A stretch of DNA of 64,000 bases from Bacteroidota bacterium (GTDB lineage: Bacteria; Bacteroidota; Bacteroidia; Cytophagales; Cyclobacteriaceae): NCBI GenBank assembly GCA_018267285.1, contig JAFDYU010000008.1:186001-250000 (forward strand). Reading direction: 5' to 3'. Shown here piece after piece: positions 1 through 8,615 of this stretch (the first letter of the stretch is position 1; each line of letters starts with the position of its first letter). Made by a program: the position numbers and the translations under genes. The notes below the pieces were generated by a model. It searched no databases, had not been told where the DNA came from, and worked only from the letters and a program-made list of their open reading frames with translations.

Positions 1-1
1 G

Positions 2-1315
2 CAAAAAATTAAATCAGTGAGACAATTTGAAAACGAAAGAGCCTTTGCACTGGAATTGGAAAATGACCTGTCGTTGATTTTTAAAATGCACGGTAATAAA
101 TCGAATGTGCTGCTCCTCAAGCAAAATAAAATACAACAAATCTTTAAAAATCAACTTAAAACAGATTTTGAAATAGATATAGATCGATTGGATACAACAA
201 TAGAGTTTGGCAAAGGGAACTTCGAAAAAAATATAAGCCGACTTCGCCCCGTTTATTTCACGCTGGGGAGCGTGGTGTTTGATTTTTTAGAAGAACAAAA
301 TTTTGATTTGCTCAGTAGCGATGAAAAATGGGGAGTATTCAACAAAACAATAGAGCGACTGAAGCAGCCCGCGTACTTTGTTACGGAATATGGCGAGCGA
401 CTGATATTAAGTTTATTGCCTCTTGGTAAAATTAGTAAAGAATTTGCTGATCCGATTACGGCACTCAATTTTTTTGCCGATAAAACCGTACGCGACCATG
501 CTTTCTACACCGAAAAAAGACAAGCTATTTCCAAATTAGAAGCACAGTTAAAAAACTCTAAAAATTATCTTGACAAAAACAAAAGAAAATTACAAGAAAT
601 TGAAAACGACCATCACTACCAGCTGTGGGCCGACCTGCTCATGGCCAATTTGCACTTTGTAAAACAAGGCAAAGATGAAGTTGTGCTCAATAATTTTTAC
701 GATGAAAAGCCGATAGCCATTAAACTGAAAAAAGAACTATCCCCGCAGAAAAACGCTGAAGTATTTTACCGAAAGGCTAAGAACCGGCAGATCGAGATTG
801 AAAAGTTGAAAGAAGGCATTTCGCGAAAACAAACCCAAGAGGTTAAGTGGCATTCCACAATAGAATCAATCCGTCAAGCTCAAGACCTAAAACACTTACG
901 AGAAATAGTAAATCTTTCGGGTGTTGCGAAGACAGCCGATGCCAAAGAAGCGGTTTTACCTTATCGCGAATTTGAATTTAAAAGCTACAAAATCTGGGTA
1001 GGCAAAAATGCAGAGGCCAACGATAAGCTCACCTTGAAATATTCTTTTAAAGAAGATTTGTGGCTGCACGCCAAAGATGTGGCCGGATCGCATGTGTTGA
1101 TCAAGCATCAATCCGGAAAAAAAATTCCAAAGGAAGTGGTCGAGTATGCCGCACGCCTCGCTGCATTTTATTCTAAAAGAAAAAATGAATCACTTTGCCC
1201 CGTAGCGTACACACCCAAAAAATTTGTACGAAAGCGAAAAGGCGATCCGGCAGGTGCGGTGGTTGTAGAACGGGAAGAAGTGATTTTGGTCGAGCCTTTG
1301 GGCGTTAATAGTTAA
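2..1315 (+). CDS. rqcH: RqcH/NFACT family ribosome quality-control protein, 5' end outside window
   Basis: The reading frame is open from the first bases of the window, so the N-terminal part of this roughly 500-residue family lies upstream; the GTG at 17 is only the first in-window start codon. Visible are the end of the NFACT-N region, a long Lys/Glu-rich coiled coil (about residues 165-290 counted from 17), and the NFACT-R domain with its hallmark DLWLHAKDVAGSHVLI. Known family members (bacterial RqcH, eukaryotic Rqc2/NEMF) bind obstructed 50S subunits carrying peptidyl-tRNA and direct C-terminal tailing, Ala-tails in bacteria. It converges with pyk. The family call is strong; the exact activity in this organism is inferred. 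Confidence 0.88.
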   Translation, partial: QKIKSVRQFENERAFALELENDLSLIFKMHGNKSNVLLLKQNKIQQIFKNQLKTDFEIDIDRLDTTIEFGKGNFEKNISRLRPVYFTLGSVVFDFLEEQNFDLLSSDEKWGVFNKTIERLKQPAYFVTEYGERLILSLLPLGKISKEFADPITALNFFADKTVRDHAFYTEKRQAISKLEAQLKNSKNYLDKNKRKLQEIENDHHYQLWADLLMANLHFVKQGKDEVVLNNFYDEKPIAIKLKKELSPQKNAEVFYRKAKNRQIEIEKLKEGISRKQTQEVKWHSTIESIRQAQDLKHLREIVNLSGVAKTADAKEAVLPYREFEFKSYKIWVGKNAEANDKLTLKYSFKEDLWLHAKDVAGSHVLIKHQSGKKIPKEVVEYAARLAAFYSKRKNESLCPVAYTPKKFVRKRKGDPAGAVVVEREEVILVEPLGVNS

Positions 1316-1371
1316 TAGTTGTTCGTAATTGTAACTCACCAACAACAAATAACAGATAACTAACAATTAGA
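1306..1371. repeat. AT-rich near-palindromic intergenic element
   Basis: The gap between the convergent rqcH and pyk genes starts with repeated TTAATAG words and ends with an imperfect reverse complement (AACAACAAATAACAGATAAC). It could form a weak hairpin and serve both genes as a terminator, although no T-tract is visible. Similar word-repeat gaps occur near 3245, 6749, 7558 and 16575. Confidence 0.4.
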
Positions 1372-2805
1372 TTACTTCACCACATTCACCTTAATGGTAT
1401 TCGTCCTTCCGCGCTCGGAGATGGGCATACTGGCGAGCACAATAAAAATATCACCCGACTTTACGTGTCCGTCACGTTTCAAAATTTCTTCCACATCGGC
1501 AATGGTTTCGTCCGTGCTCACGGCTTTGTCATAGTGGTAGGCTCGGGTGGCCCACACTAAATTCATGGTGTTAATAATCTCTTTGTTGCTGGTGAACGCA
1601 AAAATATTGGTGTTGGGTCTGTGGGATGCAGCCTTGTAGGCGCTGTATCCTTGCTGGGTCATACCCACAATGGCTTTGGCGTTTACATCTTTTGCCAGCT
1701 TGCAAGCTGTAAGTATCAGATTGTCGTTAAAAAAATTGTGCGATTTCGGATCGACATCATGGAAATGAAAAAAGATGTCTCCGTGTTTTTCTACCGAGCC
1801 GATGGTGCGCACCATACTGCGGATTACTTCAATCGGATATTTTCCCGCTGCCGTTTCTGCCGACAGCATGAGTGCATCGGCCCCGTCCATCACGGCATTT
1901 GCTACGTCATTGGTTTCGGCACGAGTTGGTCTCGGGTTTTCGATCATGCTCTCCATCATCTGCGTGGCAACAATAACAGGTTTAGCAGCTTTGTTGCATT
2001 TGTCGACAAGCATTTTCTGCACCATGGGCACTTCTTCCATCCAGATTTCCACCCCGAGGTCTCCGCGGGCTACCATCACGGCATCGGTGGCTTCTATAAC
2101 GGCATCAATGTTTTCCAGTGCTTCGGGTTTTTCGATTTTTGCCACCACGCGCGTAGTTGCTTTATGCCTGCGGATGATGTCTTTAATTATTTCTATGTCG
2201 GAGGCTTTTCGTACAAAGGAAAGTGCCACCCAATCTACATGGTTGGCCAACCCGAATTCTAAATCTGCGAGATCTTTTTCGGTGAGCGAAGGAGCGGTAA
2301 CTTTTGTAAAAGGCAGGTTGATTCCTTTGCGCGGCTTCAATGGGCCTCCGTAAATCACAGTACAAACCACCTCGCCTTTTTGTATTTTTTTTACTTTCAA
2401 TTCAAGCTTTCCGTCATCTATTAATATAGTATCACCTGCTTTAACATCGGTGGGCAGATTTTCGTAAGAGGTACTCACAATTTCGTTGTTGCCCATCAGC
2501 TGGCGGGTGGTGATGGTGAGTTCTTGTCCCGGTTTTAGAATCACCCCGTCTTGCACATCGTTTACACGGATTTTCGGACCCTGTAAATCTTGCAACAGGG
2601 CTACGCTGGTGCCGAGTTCGGTATTCAGCTCGCGCACAAAGCCGATGACTTTTAGATGGTCTTCGTGTTTGCCGTGCGAGAAATTCAAACGGAAAACATC
2701 TACGCCTTCCTGAATAAGAGACCGCAGCATTTCTTTTGAATTGGATGCCGGACCTACGGTTGCTACAATTTTGGTTTTGTTGTAAGAGACACGTTCCATG
2801 TGCAT
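1372..2805 (-). CDS. pyk: pyruvate kinase
   Basis: Catalyses the last step of glycolysis, phosphoenolpyruvate + ADP to pyruvate + ATP, in the cytoplasm. The 477-residue length is normal. The N-terminal TIM-barrel segment KIVATVGPAS, the catalytic-lysine region VVAKIEKPEA, the signature MVARGDLGVE and the Mg/K-site segment with ADALMLSAETAAGKYP are all present, followed by the C-terminal effector-binding domain. The start could be either of two close in-frame ATGs (2805 or 2799). It begins 7 bp after the IPExxxVDY gene on the same strand, so the two are probably co-transcribed, an order I know from other Bacteroidota. Confidence 0.97.
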   Translation of the reverse strand: MHMERVSYNKTKIVATVGPASNSKEMLRSLIQEGVDVFRLNFSHGKHEDHLKVIGFVRELNTELGTSVALLQDLQGPKIRVNDVQDGVILKPGQELTITTRQLMGNNEIVSTSYENLPTDVKAGDTILIDDGKLELKVKKIQKGEVVCTVIYGGPLKPRKGINLPFTKVTAPSLTEKDLADLEFGLANHVDWVALSFVRKASDIEIIKDIIRRHKATTRVVAKIEKPEALENIDAVIEATDAVMVARGDLGVEIWMEEVPMVQKMLVDKCNKAAKPVIVATQMMESMIENPRPTRAETNDVANAVMDGADALMLSAETAAGKYPIEVIRSMVRTIGSVEKHGDIFFHFHDVDPKSHNFFNDNLILTACKLAKDVNAKAIVGMTQQGYSAYKAASHRPNTNIFAFTSNKEIINTMNLVWATRAYHYDKAVSTDETIADVEEILKRDGHVKSGDIFIVLASMPISERGRTNTIKVNVVK

Positions 2806-2812
2806 GAAGTAG

Positions 2813-3235
2813 TTAAAAGATCAAATGTTCTTTCGATTTTAAAGCGGCCAAAGGTATGAAAGCTGCCCATTCAACGGAAGGAATATTGCGTAAGAGTTCC
2901 TGCAAACGATTGCTGTCGGAATAAGAATCGCCCCGGGTGAGCAAAATGAAATCAAATCGCGGCATTTCGGGGAGTAAAAGGTTGCGTTCTTCATTTTCTT
3001 CGGCCGGTTTGTTTCTGAAAAGCTTTACCAGGCTGTGTGTGGTGCTTTGTGTGTAGTGAAAATAATGGTTGACCGACTGATTTTTTTGTACCACTTCGTA
3101 GTCATCGGTTTTTACCAACTGAATATGGAGACATCGGTTGATCTCCCAGGCCAGTTTATAAGGCTTGAGTACTGCCGTAATGCCGTACAGGTCAAAGTCG
3201 AGAGTAAATTCTACATCAAGGCGTTTTTTCTTCAT
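2813..3235 (-). CDS. IPExxxVDY family protein
   Basis: A 140-residue cytoplasmic protein of the Bacteroidota-restricted IPExxxVDY family. The name-giving motif appears here as LLPEMPRFDF near residue 90, and the C-terminus carries the typical IPxVxWxxFIPL-like stretch. Its function is unknown. Members are usually encoded between rnc or acpP and pyk, exactly as here. It lies directly upstream of pyk and diverges from acpP, so promoters for both directions should sit in the 230-bp gap 3236-3466. Confidence 0.85.
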   Translation of the reverse strand: MKKKRLDVEFTLDFDLYGITAVLKPYKLAWEINRCLHIQLVKTDDYEVVQKNQSVNHYFHYTQSTTHSLVKLFRNKPAEENEERNLLLPEMPRFDFILLTRGDSYSDSNRLQELLRNIPSVEWAAFIPLAALKSKEHLIF

Positions 3236-3244
3236 GGTGTGAGT

Positions 3245-3345
3245 AGAATACAGAGGTTAGAATATAGCATTTAGAGTTATTGGTAAATTCAGCATGGAGG
3301 CTTAACAAAAAATCATTCTATATTCTTAAATTCTATGCCCAAAAT
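3245..3345. repeat. imperfect inverted repeat of TTAGAATATAG words
   Basis: The left arm (TTAGAATATAGCATTTAG, about 3258-3275) is nearly the reverse complement of the right arm (CATTCTATATTCTTAAATTC, about 3314-3333). It lies between divergent genes and upstream of the acpP promoter. The same words recur at 7558-7600. Confidence 0.45.
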
Positions 3346-3403
3346 TCTTTTTTTTCCTGTCTTTTTCCCTAAATTCAGTCATTAGAAGGGCAAAACCAAA
3401 AAG

Positions 3404-3435
3404 TTTGACAATATGACCCCAAATCTGTTTCTTTG
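3404..3435 (+). promoter_or_regulatory. Bacteroidota-type promoter of acpP
   Basis: A TTTG box at 3404-3407 is followed after 20 bp by TTTCTTTG at 3428-3435. This fits the known Bacteroidota housekeeping pattern TTTG-(19-21)-TAnnTTTG, with one mismatch in the second box. The ATG of acpP follows about 30 bp downstream. It probably drives acpP-fabF-rnc. Confidence 0.6.
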
Positions 3436-3466
3436 CATCGTTTTTTGAATCTAAAACCTAACAATC

Positions 3467-3706
3467 ATGTCTGAAATTGCACAAAAAGTAAAGCAGATCA
3501 TCATCGACAAGCTGGGCGTAGAAGAGTCGGAAGTTACCCCCGAGGCAAGCTTCACCAACGACCTAGGCGCGGATAGCTTGGACACCGTAGAACTCATTAT
3601 GGAGTTTGAAAAAGAGTTTAACATCTCTATCCCCGATGATCAGGCAGAGAACATCGCCACGGTAGGCCAGGCGATCTCTTACCTCGAAGAAAACGCGAAA
3701 AAATAA
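3467..3706 (+). CDS. acpP: acyl carrier protein
   Basis: A 79-residue acidic helical protein that carries growing acyl chains in type II fatty acid synthesis. The phosphopantetheine attachment motif GADSLD is present, with the acceptor serine at residue 37, and the rest aligns over the normal ACP length. It is the first gene of acpP-fabF-rnc, with fabF starting 22 bp downstream. A Bacteroidota-type promoter lies just upstream. The modifying PPTase may be the protein encoded at 33901, though that one could also serve other carriers. Confidence 0.97.
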   Translation: MSEIAQKVKQIIIDKLGVEESEVTPEASFTNDLGADSLDTVELIMEFEKEFNISIPDDQAENIATVGQAISYLEENAKK

Positions 3707-3728
3707 TCACCTACTGTTACGTCAACGA

Positions 3729-4979
3729 ATGGCTTTCAAACGGGTAGTAATTACGGGCGCGGGCGCGCTCACTGCCATTGGCAATTCGCTCCACGACTAT
3801 TGGGCCGGATTGAAAAATGGAACGAGTGGTGCTGCGCCAATTACCAAGTTTGATACCGGTAAATTCAAGACCAAGTTTGCCTGCGAGGTAAAAGGTTTTG
3901 ACCCTGAGAAATTCATCGATCGCAAAGAAGCGCGAAAGATGGATCCGTTCACCCAGTACGCCATGGCGGTTGTTGACGAAGCCATAAAAAATGCCAACCT
4001 TCCACTGAACGAATTAAACCCCGACCGCGTAGGCGTGATTTGGGGTTCGGGCATTGGAGGGTTGCTTACTTTTCAAGAAGAGATGCGCTCGTATGCCGCA
4101 GGTGATGGCACCCCTCGCTTCAACCCATTCTTCATCCCAAAAATGATCCCCGACCTGAGCGCTGGTCACATTTCTATAAAGTACGGATTTCGAGGACCCA
4201 ATTACGTTACCGTTTCTGCCTGCGCTTCGTCCACCAATGCTATCTATGATGCCTACACTTACCTGAAGTTGGGCAAAGCCGATATTATTGTATCGGGTGG
4301 ATCGGAAGCGGCCGTGTGCATTGCCGGGGTAGGAGGGTTCAATGCCTTGAAAGCGTTGTCGGAACGGAACGATTCGCCTCAAACCGCCTCGCGCCCGTAC
4401 GACAAAGACCGCGATGGGTTTGTGTTGGGCGAAGGTGCCGGGGCGTTGATACTCGAAGAATACGAACACGCCAAACGCAGAGGGGCAAAAATTCTTGGCG
4501 AAATAATTGGCGGTGGCATGAGCGCAGACGCTTACCACATCACTGCACCCCACCCGGAAGGAGCAGGCATTACCAAAGTGATGGAGTATGCACTGGAAGA
4601 AGCAGGCATTAAGCCCGGTGAAGTGGATTACATCAATACACACGGTACTTCAACACCGCTTGGCGATGTGGGCGAGATACGGGCAATTCAAAAAGTATTT
4701 GGCGAACACGCCTATAAAATGAACATCAGCTCCACTAAAAGCATGACGGGGCATTTGCTGGGTGCAGCGGGCGCAGTAGAAACCATAGCTTGTTTGCTTG
4801 CGCTAAATGAAGACATCGTTCCGCCCACCATCAATCACTTCACAGACGACCCCGAACTAGACCCCAAGCTCAACCTCACGTTCAATAAAGCACAACAGCG
4901 GAAGGTTAATATTGCGTTGAGTAATACCTTTGGCTTTGGCGGCCACAACTTTTCCATTATCCTTAAAAAAGCCGAGTAA
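3729..4979 (+). CDS. fabF: beta-ketoacyl-ACP synthase II
   Basis: Elongating condensing enzyme of fatty acid synthesis, joining malonyl-ACP to acyl-ACP. The 416-residue length is normal. The catalytic Cys-His-His set is visible: Cys165 in VSACASSTNA, His305 in YINTHGTSTPLGD and His342 in KSMTGHLLGAAG. It sits between acpP and rnc, a conserved order; rnc begins 5 bp after its stop codon, suggesting translational coupling. Confidence 0.97.
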   Translation: MAFKRVVITGAGALTAIGNSLHDYWAGLKNGTSGAAPITKFDTGKFKTKFACEVKGFDPEKFIDRKEARKMDPFTQYAMAVVDEAIKNANLPLNELNPDRVGVIWGSGIGGLLTFQEEMRSYAAGDGTPRFNPFFIPKMIPDLSAGHISIKYGFRGPNYVTVSACASSTNAIYDAYTYLKLGKADIIVSGGSEAAVCIAGVGGFNALKALSERNDSPQTASRPYDKDRDGFVLGEGAGALILEEYEHAKRRGAKILGEIIGGGMSADAYHITAPHPEGAGITKVMEYALEEAGIKPGEVDYINTHGTSTPLGDVGEIRAIQKVFGEHAYKMNISSTKSMTGHLLGAAGAVETIACLLALNEDIVPPTINHFTDDPELDPKLNLTFNKAQQRKVNIALSNTFGFGGHNFSIILKKAE

Positions 4980-4984
4980 GTCTT

Positions 4985-5701
4985 GTGTGGAACTTGCTCT
5001 CGCTATCGAAGCCCAATAAAAAAGAAGACAAGAAACTAATTGCGGCTATAAAAACCATTGCCGGTTTTGCTCCTTCCAACTTGGCACTCTACCGGCTGGC
5101 AACGCTACACAGCAGCAAATCGAAAGACATTGAAGGCTTTCGCGAGTCGAATGAGCGGCTCGAATATCTGGGCGATGCTATTTTGGGTGCAACCGTTGCC
5201 GACTATCTTTTTAAGAAATACCCATTTAAAGACGAAGGCTTTCTTACCGAAATCCGATCGCGTATCGTTAACCGCGAATCGTTAAACAACCTTGCCCGTA
5301 AAATTGGAATTGGGGTAATTGTGCAGTACGATAACCGCAACACGCAATTGCAAAAAGTGATTTTGGGCAATACCCTTGAGGCTTTGGTTGGCGCTATCTA
5401 TCTCGACAAGGGTTACTTGCGGTGCAAAAAATTTGTGATCGACAAATTGATTCAGCCTTACTTTAACTTAGAGGTTGTGGTGAACTCGGAAACCAACCAC
5501 AAAAGCAGAGTAATTGAATGGGCACAACGCAACGCTAAGGAAATAAAGTTTGAGATCAACGAAACCAGGCACGGCCGCCAGCGCGAATTCTCCGCGCAAG
5601 TGCTGATTGGTGGCGAAGCGTATGGCGTAGGCTACGGGCACACCAAAAAGAAAGCCGAACAAGATGCAGCCGAGAAAACCTGCGTTACGCTGGGTGTCTG
5701 A
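4985..5701 (+). CDS. rnc: ribonuclease III
   Basis: Double-strand-specific endoribonuclease for rRNA and other RNA processing. The signature ERLEYLGDAIL lies at residues 57-67, giving the acidic active-site residues, and a double-stranded RNA-binding domain fills the C-terminus (about 165-236, ending with GYGHTKKKAEQDAAEKT). The start is a GTG 5 bp after the fabF stop; there is no better ATG nearby and the N-terminus then has a short basic leader. The length (238 residues) is typical. Confidence 0.95.
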   Translation: MWNLLSLSKPNKKEDKKLIAAIKTIAGFAPSNLALYRLATLHSSKSKDIEGFRESNERLEYLGDAILGATVADYLFKKYPFKDEGFLTEIRSRIVNRESLNNLARKIGIGVIVQYDNRNTQLQKVILGNTLEALVGAIYLDKGYLRCKKFVIDKLIQPYFNLEVVVNSETNHKSRVIEWAQRNAKEIKFEINETRHGRQREFSAQVLIGGEAYGVGYGHTKKKAEQDAAEKTCVTLGV

Positions 5702-5924
5702 ATCAGTCTGCCCGATTAACACGAATTGAAGAAAGCCCCTTTCAGGGTTCTCCTTATTTCAAGAACGGATGAGTTCGCAGGGATTGATTTTTAAATTTTT
5801 AGTTTAATTATCAGATTGGTGCCGTTGGGTTTGTAATTGATTTTATTTTTATATTAGTCATAGGAAGATCGAATATAAAAAAATCCAAAAACAGATCATC
5901 CCAACAAACAACAAGCCAATCAAG

Positions 5925-6152
5925 ATGAAAATTAAAACGAAATACATAATTGATTTAATTGCCTATTTTGGATTGATCTGTGTAGGGGTGGCTTTTATTT
6001 GTGCAGCCTTTCTAATTTCAAACCAACATTTGATTTTTCAGGTTAGCATAATAGGTGTTGTTGCCATTGTTATCCTAACCCTGATAGTAGGAAGATTGGT
6101 ATTAAAAAATGCGCGCGAAGACCCACCCACAAGAAACGATAAGTTTAAGTAA
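5925..6152 (+). CDS. small two-helix membrane protein, unknown function
   Basis: A 75-residue protein with two hydrophobic segments (about residues 10-32 and 38-60) and a charged tail (LKNAREDPPTRND). I recognise no family. The ATG is preceded by an A-rich leader, and the gene is followed directly by a clear rho-independent terminator, which supports it being a real independent transcript. Location should be the inner membrane. Confidence 0.6.
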   Translation: MKIKTKYIIDLIAYFGLICVGVAFICAAFLISNQHLIFQVSIIGVVAIVILTLIVGRLVLKNAREDPPTRNDKFK

Positions 6153-6158
6153 TTGACG

Positions 6159-6190
6159 AAGAGACTGTCTCAAAAGAGCAGTCTCTTTTT
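6159..6190 (+). terminator. rho-independent terminator
   Basis: AAGAGACTG at 6159-6167 pairs perfectly with CAGTCTCTT at 6179-6187 around an 11-nt loop, and the 3' arm runs into a T-tract. It closes the small membrane protein gene and could also act weakly from the opposite side. Confidence 0.85.
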
Positions 6191-6237
6191 GGTTTTAAAT
6201 CACCAGATGATAAAAGGTATGTTGTTATGAATTGAGT

Positions 6238-6744
6238 TTACCCTGCTCTCTTTATTTCAATTGTGATCAGCCCCTTCAAATTTCTTCTCCCGGTTTTAAA
6301 ATCTTTTGTGGAAACTACAAGTATGGAGTCGTCCATCTCGGAAATGGTTTTTCCGTTTTTTTCGGTGATCAGGTAAACCGAATCACCGATTGTGGTATTA
6401 AATAATTCATTCCAAGAATAAACAACTTTGTATCCGTCTGATGCAATGAAAATAAAATAGAATTCACTCATTATTTTCGGATTGTCGGCTTTCATCTCCA
6501 CGGTCTTCAAAATGTCTTTCAATAAAATTCCTTTCAAGCCTTTTGATTCGCTTCTTTTCGCGCCCAAATGATTGGTGATCGTTAAATCGCCAATGGCTAC
6601 TTCTTTCCATTTTTTTAAATCTGGAATGGAAATCGTTACGGGAGAATTCACTTCTCCTGAAATGGTAAAATAATCTGTTGTTTTAATCTGAGCTTGACCA
6701 AAAAAAGCAATCAGATAGAATAGGAAGAATAAATATTTTTTCAT
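6238..6744 (-). CDS. secreted molybdopterin-oxidoreductase-fold protein
   Basis: A 168-residue protein with a signal peptide (cleavage after FGQAQ, about residue 19) and a compact domain resembling the sulfite-oxidase/YedY Moco-binding fold: ISGEVNSPVTISIPDLKKW, then KGLKGILLKDIL and an ASDGYKVVYSW segment. The Moco-ligating cysteine of true enzymes is not visible, so this is probably one of the small non-catalytic relatives in Bacteroidota, of unknown periplasmic role. It lies downstream of xth on the same strand. Confidence 0.65.
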   Translation of the reverse strand: MKKYLFFLFYLIAFFGQAQIKTTDYFTISGEVNSPVTISIPDLKKWKEVAIGDLTITNHLGAKRSESKGLKGILLKDILKTVEMKADNPKIMSEFYFIFIASDGYKVVYSWNELFNTTIGDSVYLITEKNGKTISEMDDSILVVSTKDFKTGRRNLKGLITIEIKRAG

Positions 6745-6748
6745 TTGT

Positions 6749-6776
6749 AAAACGATTAACGATTAACGATTAACGA
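6749..6776. repeat. TAACGAT short tandem repeat overlapping the xth stop
   Basis: Three to four head-to-tail copies of the 8-mer ACGATTAA. The repeat runs through the last codons and stop of xth (VNR-stop), so repeat expansion or contraction would change the very end of the protein or the spacing to the next gene. Confidence 0.75.
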
Positions 6777-7533
6777 TTCTTAATCCCACCGGGCAATGAT
6801 CCGACCCGTGGTATTCGTTATAGATCAAGGCTTCGTTAATTTTTGGTAAAAACTTCTGGCTTACAAGAAAATGATCGATACGCCAGCCTATGTTTTTAGT
6901 TCGGCCATCAAAGATAAAATTCCAGTAGGTATATTTTACTTCCGAAGGGTGAAAATGCCGGAACGTATCGGTAAACCCGGCATTCAACAAATTACCGAAA
7001 CCATCGATTTCTGTTTGCGTATAGCCCGCACTTTTGTTGTAGTTTTCTTTCGGGCGTGCGATATCAATCGGTTGATATGCCACGTTAAAATCGCCACAGG
7101 CGATCACTGGTTTTCTTCGCGAAAGCCATTGCAGATATTCGCGGAAGGCCACATCCCACGTTTGCCGATACGCCAACCGTTTCAGTTCTTCTCCGGCATT
7201 GGGCGTGTAAACCGTTACCAAAATAAAATCGGGATACTCGGCAGCGATCACCCGGCCTTCCTGGTCGTGTTCTTCAAGACCGAGATCGTACGAAACCTGG
7301 ATCGGCTCTTCTTTGGTGAGGATGGCCGTGCCGCTGTAGCCTTTGCGCGCCTTCGATGAATTGGCAAACACGTTATACTCGGGAAGCAGCTTGCATGTTT
7401 CGTAAACATCTTCCACGGTAGCCTTCGTCTCTTGCAAGCAAATTATATCAGGAGCCATGGCCCGCACATTGTTTACAAATTCTTTTTTTACAATGGCGCG
7501 TATGCCGTTCACGTTCCAGGAGACCAGGTGCAT
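6763..7533 (-). CDS. xth: exodeoxyribonuclease III
   Basis: Mg-dependent AP endonuclease and 3'-5' exonuclease of base-excision repair, from the endonuclease/exonuclease/phosphatase fold. Diagnostic motifs are WNVNGIR at the N-terminus, CLQETK with the metal-binding Glu35, GDFNVAYQPID, and the C-terminal SDHCPV catalytic Asp-His pair. The length of 256 residues is standard. The stop codon lies inside a TAACGAT tandem repeat. It is upstream of the small Moco-fold protein gene with a short gap. Confidence 0.95.
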   Translation of the reverse strand: MHLVSWNVNGIRAIVKKEFVNNVRAMAPDIICLQETKATVEDVYETCKLLPEYNVFANSSKARKGYSGTAILTKEEPIQVSYDLGLEEHDQEGRVIAAEYPDFILVTVYTPNAGEELKRLAYRQTWDVAFREYLQWLSRRKPVIACGDFNVAYQPIDIARPKENYNKSAGYTQTEIDGFGNLLNAGFTDTFRHFHPSEVKYTYWNFIFDGRTKNIGWRIDHFLVSQKFLPKINEALIYNEYHGSDHCPVGLRIVNR

Positions 7534-7557
7534 GGTTGTTGATTTCAGTTCGTAAAT

Positions 7558-7600
7558 TAGAAAAAGTAATTAGAATATAGAATTTAGCATATAGTATATT
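7558..7600. repeat. AT-rich repeat of TTAGAATATAG words
   Basis: Three staggered copies of TAGAAT/TAGCAT words between the divergent xth and GSCFA genes. They match the words of the inverted repeat at 3245-3345, here as a single arm. Confidence 0.35.
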
Positions 7601-7606
7601 ACGGCC

Positions 7607-8587
7607 ATGGATTGGAGAACTGAACTGAACGTAGAGCCGTCAAAAAACAAGATCACGCTGCACGACAGGATTTTTACCATCGGTTCATGTTTCGCTGATG
7701 AAATCAGCAATAAGCTAACTGAAAATAAATTCGATGTTTGGAACAATCGATTTGGTACGGTATATAATCCAATCTCTATACATCAACTTCTTTTATTTGG
7801 ATTGGAACAAACACTTCCATCTTCGGAAAGCTATTTACTGAATGAAGAGATAAATCTCAATTATCATTTTCATTCTTCTTATTCGTCAATGAATAAACAA
7901 GAGCTCGAAAGCAAAATCAAAACTTTGATTCTTGAAACGCATGGGTTTATAAAAAAAACGAACCGTGTTGTCATCACGTATGGAACTGCTTTTGTTTATC
8001 GACTGAAAAGCACCAACGAAATTGTTGCCAACTGTCATAAAGTTTCTTCAGCAAATTTTACAAAATCACTTTTGACGGAAGGCGAGATCGTTGAATCGTT
8101 TCAAAAGATTTATTCAAAACTGAAATCAGCAAATCCACAGTGCACTATTATTCTTAGCGTAAGTCCTGTGCGGCATTTGAAAGACACACTTGAATTGAAC
8201 TCGGTGAGCAAATCGATTTTGCGAACGGCCTGTCATTCGATGACTGAACAACATAAGGATGTTGAATATTTCCCGGCCTACGAGCTTTTATTGGATGACT
8301 TACGTGATTATCGTTTTTACAAAACCGACCGGCTTCATCCCACGGAAGAAGCAGCAGAGTACATCTGGGAGAAATTTGTTAATTCTTATTTTAGCGATGA
8401 AGCAAAAGAATTTATTTTAATCTGGCAGAAAATAAGAAAAGATTTGGCGCACAAGCCTTTTCATGTTGAATCAAAAAAACATCAGGATTTTTTAAAATCT
8501 ACTTTGAAGAAACTCGAAGAATTAAGCTCAACGATAGATGTATCAAATGAAATTCAAAAAATAAAACTTCAACTTTTAAATCTTTAG
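7607..8587 (+). CDS. GSCFA domain-containing protein
   Basis: A 326-residue protein with the family-defining motif GSCFAD at residues 26-31, followed by NRFGTVYNPISI and, near the C-terminus, DRLHPTEEAAEYIWEKF. The arrangement (Ser/Gly block I and a late Asp-x-x-His block) resembles SGNH/GDSL hydrolases, so esterase or acyl-hydrolase activity on a glycan is plausible but unproven. No signal peptide is visible, so it should be cytoplasmic. It is followed by the YyaL-like gene after 28 bp. Confidence 0.88.
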   Translation: MDWRTELNVEPSKNKITLHDRIFTIGSCFADEISNKLTENKFDVWNNRFGTVYNPISIHQLLLFGLEQTLPSSESYLLNEEINLNYHFHSSYSSMNKQELESKIKTLILETHGFIKKTNRVVITYGTAFVYRLKSTNEIVANCHKVSSANFTKSLLTEGEIVESFQKIYSKLKSANPQCTIILSVSPVRHLKDTLELNSVSKSILRTACHSMTEQHKDVEYFPAYELLLDDLRDYRFYKTDRLHPTEEAAEYIWEKFVNSYFSDEAKEFILIWQKIRKDLAHKPFHVESKKHQDFLKSTLKKLEELSSTIDVSNEIQKIKLQLLNL

Positions 8588-8615
8588 TCCATAATTCTCA
8601 ATTCGTAATTATAAA

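Noticed and set aside
4014..4643. Minus-strand frame of 209 codons
   Set aside because: Lies completely opposite fabF, whose active-site residues are intact; typical shadow frame.
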